This document shows, piece after piece, positions 8,580 through 18,260 of a stretch of DNA of 45,224 bases (its first letter is position 1; the number at the start of each line of letters is the position of its first letter). A program made the position numbers and the translations under genes. The stretch is from the NCBI GenBank assembly GCA_018402455.1, contig JAGYIG010000028.1, forward strand, positions 1 to 45,224, in the 5' to 3' direction. The notes below the pieces were generated by a model that had not been told where the DNA came from, ran no database searches, and saw only the letters and a program-made list of their open reading frames with translations. The DNA is from Opitutaceae bacterium. GTDB lineage: Bacteria; Verrucomicrobiota; Verrucomicrobiia; Opitutales; Opitutaceae.

Positions 8580-9871
8580 GCTGCGGAGGATTTTGCCCGG
8601 ACGGACTCCAGCAACTTAAAAAAGTGCGGGAATGTCTTGGCGCAGACTTCGGGATGGCGAATCGAGAGCCAGGGCTTGCCGTCGCCCCGCAGGTTGTGGC
8701 AGCCCAGAATTCCGAAGCTCATGGCAAAGCGGTGATCGCCGTAGGTTTCGATCACTTGATCCACCTTCAGGGGTTGCGGGGTGATGGTCAGGGCATCCTC
8801 TTCCTCGACCACCGTCTGGCCGAGTCGCCGTAACTCGGTGGCCATGCCCGAGACCCGGTCGGTTTCCTGATGGCGGGTGTGGGCGATGCCGGTGATGCGG
8901 GTCGGACCATCCAACAGCGGCGCAATCGCCGCGAGGGTGAGAAAGGTATCGGAGATTTCCTTGAAATTCTCCTCGAGGAGGGCACCGGCCGGACGCGTCC
9001 ACACGCGTTGGACCACCTGGGCAAATTCGGCGTCGCCTTGCAGGCCTTGGCCGGGGGGGCGCAGGTGGGGCAAACGCAGGGATCCGCCGACGAGCAGCAG
9101 CAGCGCCTGCCAGTAGCTTGCCGCGGTCGCATCGGGTTCGATCGGGTGTTCGGCGGGCGGGGAATAAGGTTGGGGATCGATGGTGAAGCGATTTTCCGCG
9201 GCTGGTGCGACGGTCGCCCCGAACTCGGCCATGAGGCGTCGGGTCATTTCCACGAAGGTCCAGCGCACCGGGCCCACCAATTGAATCGAGGTGGGGCCCT
9301 GCGCGAGGGGGGCCACCATCAGCAGCGCCGACAGCAACTGGCTGCTGGCGCTGGCATCAAGTGCGATGGCTCCCCCACGCAGCCCTTGGGCGTGGATCTC
9401 CAACGGGAAAAACCCTTCCGCCCCGAGGCACCGCACCTCGGCGCCGAGTTCCCGCAAGGCGTTGATCAGTCCCGCCATCGGGCGGTGGCGCATTTGCTCC
9501 ACCCCGTCGAGCCGGTAGATTCCGCGAGGCGCCGCGGCGCAGAACGCCGTGAGAAACCGGGCGGCGGTCCCTGCCAGCCCCACAAAAAGTTCGATGGGCT
9601 CGGTCGATTGGAAGAGGCCCTCCTGCCGGGATACGTTCAACGTGAGCGCGGACTCATCGGCGGCCACTTCACAACCCAGCCGCTGCAGGGCCGTGACCAT
9701 CAGGCGGGTGTCCTCACTGAACAGCGCGCCGGTCAGCGTCACCGGGTGTTGACCCAAGGCAGCCAGAATCAGGGCCCGGTTGGTCAGGCTTTTCGAACCC
9801 GGCAGCACGACCACGTCATCAACGGGTCCGGTGAAGGGACGAATGGGCAGGAAGGCGGGGAGGTCGCTCAC
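8576..9871 (-). CDS. aroA: 3-phosphoshikimate 1-carboxyvinyltransferase (EPSP synthase)
   Basis: This enzyme joins PEP to shikimate 3-phosphate in the chorismate pathway. Motifs: LPGSKSLTNRALILAAL (shikimate/phosphate binding), GLAGTAARFLTAF in place of the usual GNAGT, DGVEQMRHRPMAGL, DASASSQLLSALL, SYWQALLLLVGGS, and the C-terminal HTRHQETDRVSGMATELRRLG with ETYGDHRFAMSF. The frame stays open upstream to 9973, but that extension overlaps tyrA and looks unrelated. GTG at 9871 gives 431 aa, normal for the family, 16 nt after the tyrA stop. Chain order tyrA-aroA-cmk-plsC. Confidence 0.94.
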   Translation of the reverse strand: MSDLPAFLPIRPFTGPVDDVVVLPGSKSLTNRALILAALGQHPVTLTGALFSEDTRLMVTALQRLGCEVAADESALTLNVSRQEGLFQSTEPIELFVGLAGTAARFLTAFCAAAPRGIYRLDGVEQMRHRPMAGLINALRELGAEVRCLGAEGFFPLEIHAQGLRGGAIALDASASSQLLSALLMVAPLAQGPTSIQLVGPVRWTFVEMTRRLMAEFGATVAPAAENRFTIDPQPYSPPAEHPIEPDATAASYWQALLLLVGGSLRLPHLRPPGQGLQGDAEFAQVVQRVWTRPAGALLEENFKEISDTFLTLAAIAPLLDGPTRITGIAHTRHQETDRVSGMATELRRLGQTVVEEEDALTITPQPLKVDQVIETYGDHRFAMSFGILGCHNLRGDGKPWLSIRHPEVCAKTFPHFFKLLESVRAKSSAA

Positions 9872-9887
9872 GTCTCGGAGGGGGGAT

Positions 9888-10742
9888 TTAGGGCCGCAGC
9901 CCGGCGCGCCACGATTTACCGCGTTCGAGCCGGGACCGCAGCTCGGTCCAGTCGCGATTGGCCAAGGCAGCATGAAAATGATGCAGCTGGTCTTCGAAGC
10001 CGGTGAGCGCCCGGAGGATTTCGTCGCGATTTTGTTCCAGGATATCGATCCACATGGTGGCGTCGCTGGCGGCGATCCGCGTGGTGTCTTTTAATCCGTT
10101 GCCGGCGAGGTGGCTCCATTGCCCGGGACGGGTGCTCAGCAGGGTGCCGAGCGTGGTGGCGATGACTTGGGGCAAGTGGCTGATGTGAGCAACGATTTCA
10201 TCGTGTTGGTCCGCCGTGGTGGTGACGACCTCGCTGCCGAGATCGCGCCAGAAGCGGACCACGGTTTCGACGCTCGCGCCTGCGGCATCATCCGACGGCG
10301 TCACAAAACAGGTGCGGCCGGCAAACAACTCGGGGTCGGAATTTTCCCAACCGGTGAGGGCGCTGCCGGCCATGGGGTGGGAACCGACGAATGTGGCGGG
10401 CGACGCGGCGAGGGCTTCGCGCGCTTTTCGGCAGACTTCGGCTTTCACGCTGCCCACATCCGTCACCACCGCCCGATCGGGCAAGGCGCTGGCGATGCGT
10501 TGCAGGAGTTCCGCGATCCGGGCGACCGGCGGGGCGACGACCACCAGGTCGGCGTCGGCCGCGGCCGAAACGCAGGAAATCAGTCACCTCGTCGCACCAC
10601 AGCTGCTCGGCGAGGGTGAGCGCACACCTCCGGGCGACGGGCCCAGATGACGATCCGGAGGCGACCCCGCGCGCCCCCGCGCCGCCCGGAGCCACGGAGG
10701 CACCAAGCAGCCAGGAGCAAGGATGGCGAGCGTATCGATCAC
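9888..10742 (-). pseudogene. tyrA: prephenate dehydrogenase (TyrA family), N-terminal third frameshifted
   Basis: Residues from about 70 onward are intact: SAAADADLVVVAPPVARIAELL, VVTDVGSVKAEV, FVGSHPMAGSALTGWENSDPELF and AHISHLPQVIATTLG, clear TyrA motifs (oxidative decarboxylation of prephenate or arogenate to the tyrosine precursor). The NAD-binding start is present but split over several frames: VIDTLAILAPG, then LLGASVA, then RIVIWARRPEV, then ALTLAEQLWCDEVTDF. At least four single-base indels are needed to join them within about 200 bp. A GTG at 10742 is the likely true start, giving about 285 aa, normal for the family. Either the gene is broken or the sequence has indel errors; the adjacent gene on the other strand shows the same damage, which favours error. 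Confidence 0.8.
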
Positions 10743-10853
10743 GTTGTTGGTGAAATCTCAGCTCGTGCGGGATGTCGAGCATCGGCTGCCGTTCGTGGTC
10801 TCGATGCGATGGCGCATTGATTTCTGCCGGTGAGGAGTTTGTTCGGGGTCCGC

Positions 10854-12567
10854 ATGCCTTATTACCGTCGGAAACGTCGCCGCTACCAATTATGGGGCGC
10901 TTTACTCCCCTTGGTTTTGGGGAGCCGTGGGGCTGGCGGCGTTGGGGGGGCTTTGGTATGGGCTGATGCACGTGGGGCCGCGCGAGGTCGCGTCACTGCC
11001 AGGCGTCCCCAGCGGCGACGAAGGAGGAGGTTGCGGCCCAAGCTCTGTCCCGGGAAGTGGAACAGCTGTGGGGCGCCTTGCACTTCCCGAACCAGCACGC
11101 CGGATTGCGGTGTTGGAGGAAGCGGTGATGAAGCAACGGGAGCTGGTTGACCTCGGGAGCGGAGGACAGGCGGAGAGTCAGGCGATTGGCCAGACTCGAA
11201 ACCCAACTCGAGACGCTTCGCGCCGTGGCGTTGAATCGCCAGATCGACCAGTGGGTGCAGCGGGCGGAGGAGGGGCAGGCGCCGCTGACGGGGACCCGCG
11301 GAGTGCGGTGGCGGCCTGGCAGGAAGCGTGTGCGGTTGCAGCGTCAGATCCAACCGGGGAGGGGCCGCCGCGGTGGAAGAATTTTGTGCGGGAGCAGCGG
11401 ATGGAGCAACGCCTGCAGGAACTGGAAACGCAGCCGTTGGCGGACGAGGTGGCGGCCGCGTGCAGGCGGCGGGAGGCGTTGGACGATCAGCGGTGGGCGG
11501 AGGCGCTGCTGGCTGACCTCGGCCAGGCGACACAGTTGCGAATCAACCAGAATTCTCCCGATCCCGGTTCGCGAATCCTGAGCCGGCTGGACGAGATCGA
11601 GCGCGAAATCGAGACCTTGGATGCGACGGCGGTGGCCATCGAGGTCGACGAGCAGGAAACGGCGGGCGACACGGCCATGGCGGCGAGCGACTTCGAGGCG
11701 GCGGTGGCCGCTTACGAGCAGGCGCGCCAGACCCAATTGCGACTCAATCGGGAATTCAGTCGCAGCCGGTTTCTTTCCTCCCCGCGGGTGGAGGAGCTCG
11801 AGGTGAAGCGTCAAACTGCGTCCAGTATACCCCGGCTCGAGAACGTGCGGGCAGAAGTGGGGGTGATCGATTCGCTGCTGCGGCGCCGGGAAGTGGGCCT
11901 CGCCGCGGAGAAAATTGCCCTTGCGGCGGATCAGCTCGAAAATGTGTTTGCGCAACTGCCGAAGAGCGAAGCGCTGGAGGCGCCCCTCCGGCTCAAATTG
12001 TCCTACCTGGCGGCCCAGACGGCCCAGCTGCGCGAGATTCAGGATGTGTTGTATGAAGGGCTGCGGCCCTTGCCGGGAGTCGGGGAGCGACGCTTGCTCC
12101 AGACCGAGTTCCCCCAAGCCCTTTATTTGCAGGTCATGCGGGTCAACCCCAGCCGCAACCCCGGTCGGGCCTTTCCGGTGGATTCGGTCAACTGGCTCGA
12201 AGCGCAGGCCTGTTGTGAGCGCCTGTCGTGGATCTTGGCTCGGCCCGTGCGCCTGCCGACCGTTGATGAATTCCGGGTGGCGGTGGGGGACGCGACACGC
12301 CAGCAAATCGAAGCGACGGACGCTTCCGTCAGCCAGGCGATGGCGACGGGACCGGCCAACGAGGCCGGGTTCTACGACCTGCTGGGAAACCTCGCCGAAT
12401 GGCTGCAGCCGGCGTCCACGAGCGACCCGCTTTTGGCCCCGGTCGGGGGCGGAAGTTTTCGGGATGATGTCTCCACCCGGCGGACGATACCGGTGCAGGA
12501 ATTGGCCCGCACGGAACGGTCCCGTCACGTGGGATTTCGCGTCGTGGTGGAATTTGATGAGCCCTGA
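10854..12567 (+). pseudogene. membrane-anchored coiled-coil protein with FGE/SUMF1-like domain (5' part frameshifted)
   Basis: The open frame 10927-12567 encodes the bulk. The true start is probably ATG 10854 (MPYYRRKRRRYQLWGALLPL), which gives a basic start and one membrane helix continuing as VGLAALGGLWYGLM in another frame. Between 10910 and 11400 further fragments such as PAATKEEVAAQALSREVEQL and RLARLETQLETLRAVALNRQ lie in alternating frames, so at least four indels break the 5' third. The middle (about 11400-12050) is rich in Glu, Gln, Ala and Leu and predicted coiled coil. The last 170 residues are an FGE-sulfatase (PF03781) domain: VMRVNPSRNPG, PVDSVNWLEAQACCERL, VRLPTVDEFRVA, EAGFYDLLGNLAEWLQ, GGGSFRDD, GFRVVVE. 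True FGE activity needs conserved Cys residues not evident here, so a structural or ligand-binding role is more likely. Confidence 0.72.
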
Positions 12568-12591
12568 CCCGCGCCGCCGCCGTGGGGCTGC

Positions 12592-13005
12592 TCATCTCCC
12601 ACCGAGCTTCACAATCCGATCAAACTCGATCTTGGTCAGCGGAATCACGGAGAGTCGGCTCTGTTTGATCAGGGCGATCTGGGCGAGCTTGGGGTCGGCC
12701 TTGATTTGGGCGAGGGAGACCGGACGGGGTAGGGCGGCGCCGGCCTTGAGCTTCACGGCCACCCAGCGTTCGTCGTCGATCGTGGGGTCCGGATAGGCGG
12801 TCTGTTGTACGGTGGCGATGCCCTGCACCTCCTTGTGGGTCACGCTGGCGTAAAAGAGGACTTGGTCACCTTTCTTCATCGCCTGCAAATTGTTGCGGGC
12901 TTGGTAGTTCCTCACGCCGTCCCAATCGGTGGTGCGATCACGCTGGAAATCCGCCCACGAGTATTTTTCGGGTTCCTGTTTAACGAGCCAGTATTGAGTT
13001 GTCAT
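12592..13005 (-). CDS. EVE domain-containing protein
   Basis: A 137-aa single-domain protein of the EVE/PUA-like fold (PF01878): YWLVKQEPEKYSWADF at the start, WDGVRNYQARNNLQAMKKGDQVLFY, and GIATVQQTAYPDPT. EVE proteins are thought to bind modified bases in nucleic acids; standalone ones like this have no settled role. It converges with the FGE-like gene (24 bp between stops) and is divergent from the PIN/TRAM gene. Intact and of the usual size. Confidence 0.9.
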   Translation of the reverse strand: MTTQYWLVKQEPEKYSWADFQRDRTTDWDGVRNYQARNNLQAMKKGDQVLFYASVTHKEVQGIATVQQTAYPDPTIDDERWVAVKLKAGAALPRPVSLAQIKADPKLAQIALIKQSRLSVIPLTKIEFDRIVKLGGR

Positions 13006-13117
13006 AAATCGGTGAGATTAGTGAGCTTGCGGAGCTGTTTCCGGCAAGCGTTCGGCGGAAAATCCCTCTTTGATCGGGGAACTTTCCGGCCGAGGGCAAG
13101 CCTCACTCCCCATCGAC

Positions 13118-14122
13118 ATGAACAAAACCTTATTTCCCATCCGTGTCCTCTTTATCGCGCTCAGCGCGACGGCCGGGTGGTTGGTGGCCTACACCATTCG
13201 GGAGTGGGACGAGTTTCGGGTGGTGGCGGCCTTTATTGGCCTGCTGATTGGGGTGCTGGTCGTGCTCGTCGACCTGATGTTGAAAGGCTTTTCGCTGCGG
13301 GGACTGTCGGCCATGACCTTTGGCATCGGGATGGGCTCACTGGTGGCTTACCTGTTGAGCACGTCGCCGCTGTTTGGGGCGGGAGATGAGCAGGTGATTT
13401 ACCTGGTGAGGTTGGCCCTGTTCCTGATCGTGACCTACCTGTGCACGGTCATCGCGCTGCGGGGGCGGGATGAGTTCAACCTCGTGATCCCCTACGTGCG
13501 CTTTGTGCCCCATGAAGTCGATGTGCCGCTGGTCGTGGTCGATACCAATGCGCTGATTGATGGTCGGATCGCGCGGATCTGTGAAACCGGCTTCCTGTCG
13601 GGCGCGCTGGTCATCCCCCGCTTCGTGCTGGAGGAGCTGCAACGCGTGGCGGATGCGGAGGACGCCGTCAAATCAGCGCGGGGCCGCCGGGGGTTGGAGG
13701 TGCTCGGTGAGTTGCGCCGCCTCCCCTATCTTGATTTGCGCGTGCACGAAAGTGATGCCAAGCCGCATGAGGTGGACGCGAAGCTCGTGTTTCTGGCGCA
13801 GTCGATGAAGGCCAAGCTGCTCACGACGGATTACAATCTGGCCAAAATGGCGGAGTTTCACGGCGTGCCGTGGCTGAATCTCAACCGCTTGGCCAAATCG
13901 ATGCAGCGGGACCTGATGGTTGATGAAGAGATCGAAGTGGATCTGGTGAAGACCGGACGGGAGGACAACCAAGGCGTCGGCTATTTTGAAGACGGTTCGA
14001 TGGTGGTGGTGGAAAAAGCGAAGGCTCTGGTCGGGACCCGGGTTTTGGCCCGGATCACCAGCGTGCTCCCCTCGGCGGGCGGCAAGATCGTCTTCGCCCG
14101 GCTGCTGGGCCCGGTGGGTTAG
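13118..14122 (+). CDS. membrane PIN/TRAM-domain protein (YacL-like)
   Basis: A 334-aa protein starting at ATG 13118; an upstream in-frame codon at 13070 only adds non-family residues. Four membrane helices fill residues 1-125 (FIALSATAGWLVAYTI; VVAAFIGLLIGVLVVLV; and two more). A PIN nuclease domain follows: VVVDTNALIDGRI with its Asp, VIPRFVLEELQRVAD, RGRRGLEVLGEL, and LTTDYNLAKMAEFHGV. A TRAM domain closes it (GREDNQGVGYFEDGSMVVVEKAK, TSVLPSAGGKIVFARL). The arrangement is that of Bacillus YacL and Mycobacterium relatives, presumed membrane-bound RNases or RNA-binding proteins. Function is not proven for the family. Confidence 0.9.
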   Translation: MNKTLFPIRVLFIALSATAGWLVAYTIREWDEFRVVAAFIGLLIGVLVVLVDLMLKGFSLRGLSAMTFGIGMGSLVAYLLSTSPLFGAGDEQVIYLVRLALFLIVTYLCTVIALRGRDEFNLVIPYVRFVPHEVDVPLVVVDTNALIDGRIARICETGFLSGALVIPRFVLEELQRVADAEDAVKSARGRRGLEVLGELRRLPYLDLRVHESDAKPHEVDAKLVFLAQSMKAKLLTTDYNLAKMAEFHGVPWLNLNRLAKSMQRDLMVDEEIEVDLVKTGREDNQGVGYFEDGSMVVVEKAKALVGTRVLARITSVLPSAGGKIVFARLLGPVG

Positions 14123-15036
14123 ACGTTCAATCGATCCACCGGTGGCCGATGCGGCGGGAGACCTCGCGGGCGGGACGATATCGTCGAGACGATGGCAGTG
14201 CAGGTGGGCCATGATCACCCTGCCCGAGGCGGAGCGACAGGAGCGGCGTCATCGGTGCCTTTGCGGAGGGGCTTCGGGACCGGGGGGATGAGGTCGTTTT
14301 GCATCGCGGGGACTGATCAAATCAACCCCACTTTACTGTCCAATATTGAAAACCGAATTCGGAATTGAATTTATATTTGACTGCCCTGGGGTTAGATTCT
14401 TTTTTTGGTGATAGGTTTCAAATATGAACATGTCTGGTGCGTCCCGTTTTTGTTTGGGCTCGACAGCCAAAGCCTCCCCTCAGCTCCGCCCGAACCCTAC
14501 ACCTGCGATGCAACCTAGAACCCCGATCGATGAGGCTGCCGTATTCATCCCTGCTAAACGGGTTCTCGGCGCGCTCGCAGGCCCCTACCTGACTCGCGCC
14601 CAGGTGTCCGTCCAAGGCACCAACCCGACGGCCTACCCCAATTCCAACCCTGAGCACTGCATCTCTGGCGTCTCCGGCCCGTGATTTTGGAAGTTAACCA
14701 CACCCTTCAGGATGGTCCCCAGGAAAACCTGCACCAATCGATGGGGGGTAAAACCGGATCTCACCCGCGCTTGCAGCAGTTTGATTCCCGGGACGAATTC
14801 TCGGGCTTCACCCGCGATGTCACCCACCGGTTCGAGGGTATCAACCACTCGTTTTCAGTGAAGTTTGGGGCCAACCTGTGCGAGCAACCGCATGACCGCA
14901 TGCGACCGGTGGAAAGGGGCCGCTTGAGTTAGACGCGCGGCAGGGGCGACAACCGCGGGTTTTGCCCCCCCCGGCGGGCGGCAATCGCACTCCGCCCTTG
15001 AGCGCTTAATTCTCGTTAGGTTATCCCGTTCCTTTT
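14123..15036. other. 914-bp region with no recognisable gene
   Basis: Several short frames exist on both strands (plus 14424-14684 and 14681-14932; minus 14418-14657 and 14633-14848), but none resembles a known family or shows a convincing start. Bases 14320-14425 are AT-rich, unlike the surroundings. At 14240-14320 the plus strand reads SGVIGAFAEGLRDRGDEVV before a stop, resembling the first helix of a nucleotide-sugar epimerase or SDR; it may be a remnant. The last 100 bp must hold the kduI promoter. Confidence 0.4.
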
Positions 15037-15867
15037 ATGAAGCATTATTACGATGTCCATCCCGACGACACCATCGCTCTGTCGTCGTCTCAACTGCGCG
15101 AACGCTTTCTCATCACCGACCTGTTTGGGGCGGGACAGATTGCGCTGGCCGGTTGGGACGTGGACCGAACCGTCCTTGGTGGGATCGTGCCGACGGCCGA
15201 TCCGCTGCCCTTGGAGGCCCCGGCCGCCCTCGGCTGTGCCGGCTTCTGTGATAGGCGGGAACTGGGTATCATCAATCTGGGTGGTGCCGGTGCGGTTAAG
15301 GTGGGCAACGCTACCTATCAGCTCGATCCGCACGACGGACTCTATTTGGGCCGGGGCGAAGCGGATCCGGTCTTTCACTCCGCCGACGCGGCGGACCCCG
15401 CCCGGTTTTATCTGCTGAGTTATCCCGCCCACTGCACCCATCCCACCCGGCACATTGTTTTTGCCGATTTGGCGGGAGTGGAGCTGGGTGCGGCGGAGAC
15501 CGCCAATGCCCGCTCCCTTTACAAATACATCGCCCCTGGATTGGTGGAAAGTTGTCAGTTGGTCATGGGCTACACCGTGATCAAACCCGGCAGCGTATGG
15601 AACACCCTGCCGCCGCATACTCATCCACGCCGGTCCGAAGTGTATTGCTACGACGGTCCGGAGGGGGACGGCGTCATCATGCACCTTATGGGCCGACCGG
15701 ACGCCACCCGTCACCTCGTGGTGCGCTCGGGTGAGGCCGTATTGTCGCCTCCGTGGTCGATCCACGCCGGGGCCGGCTCGGCCGCCTATGGATTTGTTTG
15801 GGGCATGGGAGGCGAGAATCAGGATTTCGCGGACATGGATCCGACCCCTCTGGCCGCTCTGCAATAA
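15037..15867 (+). CDS. kduI: 5-dehydro-4-deoxy-D-glucuronate isomerase
   Basis: A 276-aa cupin-type KduI. It isomerises 5-keto-4-deoxyuronate (released by pectate, hyaluronate and related lyases) to 2,5-diketo-3-deoxygluconate in the cytoplasm. Signatures: N-terminal HPDDTIALSSSQLRERFL, GWDVDRTVLGGIVP, RRELGIINLGGAG, and the metal site LPPHTHPRRSEVYCY (His-x-His ... Glu), then WSIHAGAGSAAYGFVWGMGGEN. Length matches the E. coli enzyme. It is first of a plus-strand series with kduD 21 bp downstream. No Shine-Dalgarno precedes the ATG. Confidence 0.97.
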   Translation: MKHYYDVHPDDTIALSSSQLRERFLITDLFGAGQIALAGWDVDRTVLGGIVPTADPLPLEAPAALGCAGFCDRRELGIINLGGAGAVKVGNATYQLDPHDGLYLGRGEADPVFHSADAADPARFYLLSYPAHCTHPTRHIVFADLAGVELGAAETANARSLYKYIAPGLVESCQLVMGYTVIKPGSVWNTLPPHTHPRRSEVYCYDGPEGDGVIMHLMGRPDATRHLVVRSGEAVLSPPWSIHAGAGSAAYGFVWGMGGENQDFADMDPTPLAALQ

Positions 15868-15888
15868 ACCCTACGCCCAGCCTGCCCC

Positions 15889-16656
15889 ATGAACATAATC
15901 TCTCCTTCATTCCGACTGGACGGCGAAGTGGCCGTGGTCACCGGCGCTTCCCGCGGGATCGGCGCGGCCCTGGCGGTCGGGTTGGCTCAAGCCGGCGCCG
16001 ATGTTGCCCTGATTGCCCGCGGCGACACCGCCCCAGTGGCGGCGGAAATCGCCTCGGCGGGTCGGCGGTCCTCTCAGGTTACGGCCGATCTCGGTGAGTC
16101 GGGAAACAGCGAGGCGATTCTGGCGCAGGTAGCGGCAGAGTTGGGCCGACCCAGCGTGCTGATCAATAACGCGGGGATCATCCGACGGGCCGATTTTGTG
16201 GACATGACGCGGGAGGACTGGCGCGAGGTGCTGGCGGTCAATTTGGATTCAGTGTTTGAACTCAGTCAGGCCTTTGTTCGAGGCAGTCTTGCCGCGGGTG
16301 GGACCAGTCGCATCATCCACATCGCCTCGATGCTTTCGTTCCAAGGCGGCATTCGGGTGGCCTCCTACACCGCCGCGAAGAGCGCGCTGCTCGGCCTCAC
16401 CCGGGCCATGGCCAACGAACTCGCTTCGCAGGGAATCAACGTCAATGCCATCGCCCCCGGCTACATTGCGACGGACAATACCGCCGCGCTGCGGGCGGAT
16501 GCCGGACGCAACCAAGCCATCCTCGAACGCATTCCGGCGGGCCGTTGGGGGGATCCGTCGGATTTGGTCGGCGCCGCCGTGTTTTTGGCTTCACCGGCCG
16601 CGGCCTACGTGCATGGCGCGGTCCTGCCGGTCGACGGGGGTTGGCTGGCCCGCTGA
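15889..16656 (+). CDS. kduD: 2-dehydro-3-deoxy-D-gluconate 5-dehydrogenase
   Basis: A 255-aa classical short-chain dehydrogenase: cofactor loop TGASRGIGAAL, NNAGI, catalytic Ser in IASML and YTAAK (Tyr-x-x-x-Lys), and C-terminal VHGAVLPVDGGWLAR. KduD reduces 2,5-diketo-3-deoxygluconate to 2-keto-3-deoxygluconate (KDG). Adjacency to kduI (21 bp) decides the assignment among the many SDRs. Confidence 0.92.
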   Translation: MNIISPSFRLDGEVAVVTGASRGIGAALAVGLAQAGADVALIARGDTAPVAAEIASAGRRSSQVTADLGESGNSEAILAQVAAELGRPSVLINNAGIIRRADFVDMTREDWREVLAVNLDSVFELSQAFVRGSLAAGGTSRIIHIASMLSFQGGIRVASYTAAKSALLGLTRAMANELASQGINVNAIAPGYIATDNTAALRADAGRNQAILERIPAGRWGDPSDLVGAAVFLASPAAAYVHGAVLPVDGGWLAR

Positions 16657-17176
16657 GGAACCCCGAATGCGATGAAACTGCATCCTGACTTTTGGTTCGA
16701 AGGGGCCATGGCCCTGAACCTCACTTCGTGGTCAGCCTCCGGCGACCGTTTTTTGGTGACGGAGCCTTCCGATGGGTTCACCTCCCGTCCGGCGCGGTAC
16801 GATGACCTGCTCTGCGCGGAACGAGCGCGCGATAACCACCAACCGGGCGTGCGCAACGTCGAACTCGGCCCCATCGTCAGCCCGGCGAGCTCGCGAGTGA
16901 TCTTCAGGCCGGGCTTAACCGGAAATTTGATCGATGATATCCGTCCCCCCAACCTTACCTTTCACGGGGTGACTTCGAACGAGGCCCTCCGCACCCCAGC
17001 CGGATCGGCTTGGATAGAGGAGAGATCCTCTCCACCCGCGGCGTCACCGGCCGCAACCGCGTGGCCCCGCCGGTTTCCGCGCAACCTTGACCGTGCAATC
17101 CTTCCTCCGCTGGATAATCTCAATGCCCCCGGCCGCGCGAACTGCGTGACTCCAACCCCTGACCCGTTCCTCCCCC
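16657..17176. other. 520-bp gap between kduD and the TRAP genes, no confident gene
   Basis: A frame opens on the plus strand at 16672 and runs into dctP in another reading frame; it is rich in Arg, Pro and Ser and resembles nothing known. The minus-strand frame 16605-16952 overlaps the end of kduD and is equally unconvincing. The stretch probably carries a terminator or promoter for the transporter, but none is clear by eye. Confidence 0.35.
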
Positions 17177-18187
17177 ATGCTTCGCAAGGAAACGTCCTTT
17201 CTCTCCCTCGGTTTGGTTGTCGGGGCTTTGCTGACCGCGACCTGTTTTGTCTTCATCCAGCGCCAACAGATTTCCGGCGGCGCCCGCACCGTGCTCAAAC
17301 TGGGCCACGCACTCGACCAGTCCCACCCCGTCCACGCGGGCATGGAATTCATGGCCCGGCGCCTCGCGGAGATTTCCGACGGCGCGATGGAGATCCAGAT
17401 TTTTCCGAATGGCCAACTCGGCTCCGAACCGGAAACGGTGGAACAACTGCAGCGCGGGGCCCTCGCCATGGTCAAAACCTCCGCCGCCGCCATGGAGGGG
17501 TTTGTGCCGGAGATGGCCGTTTTCGGTCTGCCCTATCTTTTCCGCGACAACGACCACTATTGGAACGTGCTCAATGGCCCCATTGGCCAGGAGCTGCTCG
17601 CCGCAGGGGCCTCCGTGGGCATCCATGGATTGTGTTACTACGACTCGGGCAGCCGCAGCTTTTACACCATCGATGGTCCCATCCTGACGCCGGATGATGT
17701 GCGGGGTGAAAAAATCCGCACCCTGCAAAGCCGGATGGCGATGGACCTCATCTCCACCCTGCAGGGCGCGCCGACCCCGATTCCGTGGGGCGAACTTTAT
17801 ACCGCCCTGCAGCAGCGCATGGTGGACGGGGCGGAAAACAATCCCCCCAGTTTTCTTTCCAGCCGGCATTACGAGGTGGCCAAACACTACTCGCTGGATG
17901 AACACACCCGCATTCCCGATATCGTGATTTTCAGCCAAACGATCTGGGACTCGCTCAGTCCGCAACAACAGGCATGGGTTGAACAGGCCGCGGCGGAGTC
18001 GGTGGCGTTCCAGCGTATCCTCTGGGCCGAAAAAACCGCCGAGGCCCTGACGGAAGTGGAGGCCGCCGGGGTGACCATCTACCGTCCGGACAAGGCTCCC
18101 TTTGTCGCGGCCACCGCGCCTTTGTATGAACAATTCAAGGACACCGCCATCGGTCACGTGGCCGCTCGCATCCGGGAGGTAAAATGA
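17177..18187 (+). CDS. dctP: TRAP transporter substrate-binding protein (DctP family)
   Basis: A 336-aa periplasmic receptor that captures an organic acid and delivers it to the DctQM permease. Residues 1-32 are an uncleaved or cleaved signal sequence (RKETSFLSLGLVVGALLTATCFVF). DctP signatures: LKLGHALDQSHPVHAGMEFMA, GAMEIQIFPNGQLGSEPETVEQLQRGALAM, VFGLPYLFRDNDHYW, and GEKIRTLQSRMAMDLISTLQGAPTPIPWGELYTALQQRMVDGAENN, which contains the Arg that pairs with the substrate carboxylate. The gene neighbours (kduID before, kdgK-eda after) point to a uronate or unsaturated uronate oligomer as substrate; that is inference. Confidence 0.93.
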   Translation: MLRKETSFLSLGLVVGALLTATCFVFIQRQQISGGARTVLKLGHALDQSHPVHAGMEFMARRLAEISDGAMEIQIFPNGQLGSEPETVEQLQRGALAMVKTSAAAMEGFVPEMAVFGLPYLFRDNDHYWNVLNGPIGQELLAAGASVGIHGLCYYDSGSRSFYTIDGPILTPDDVRGEKIRTLQSRMAMDLISTLQGAPTPIPWGELYTALQQRMVDGAENNPPSFLSSRHYEVAKHYSLDEHTRIPDIVIFSQTIWDSLSPQQQAWVEQAAAESVAFQRILWAEKTAEALTEVEAAGVTIYRPDKAPFVAATAPLYEQFKDTAIGHVAARIREVK

Positions 18188-18260
18188 TGAGCGGAATGAC
18201 TCGAAGCGGCCACGGCATGCGGGGGCACCGCCCGCGACCGAAGGTCGATGCGCTCACCCG

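Noticed and set aside
8870..10006. Plus-strand open frame of 378 codons
   Set aside because: Entirely antisense to aroA and tyrA, Gly/Arg/His-rich and without domains.
16672..17697. Plus-strand open frame of 341 codons after kduD
   Set aside because: Its second half lies over dctP in another frame; the first half has shadow-like Arg/Pro/Ser composition and no family resemblance.
17120..18157. Minus-strand open frame of 345 codons
   Set aside because: Antisense shadow of dctP.
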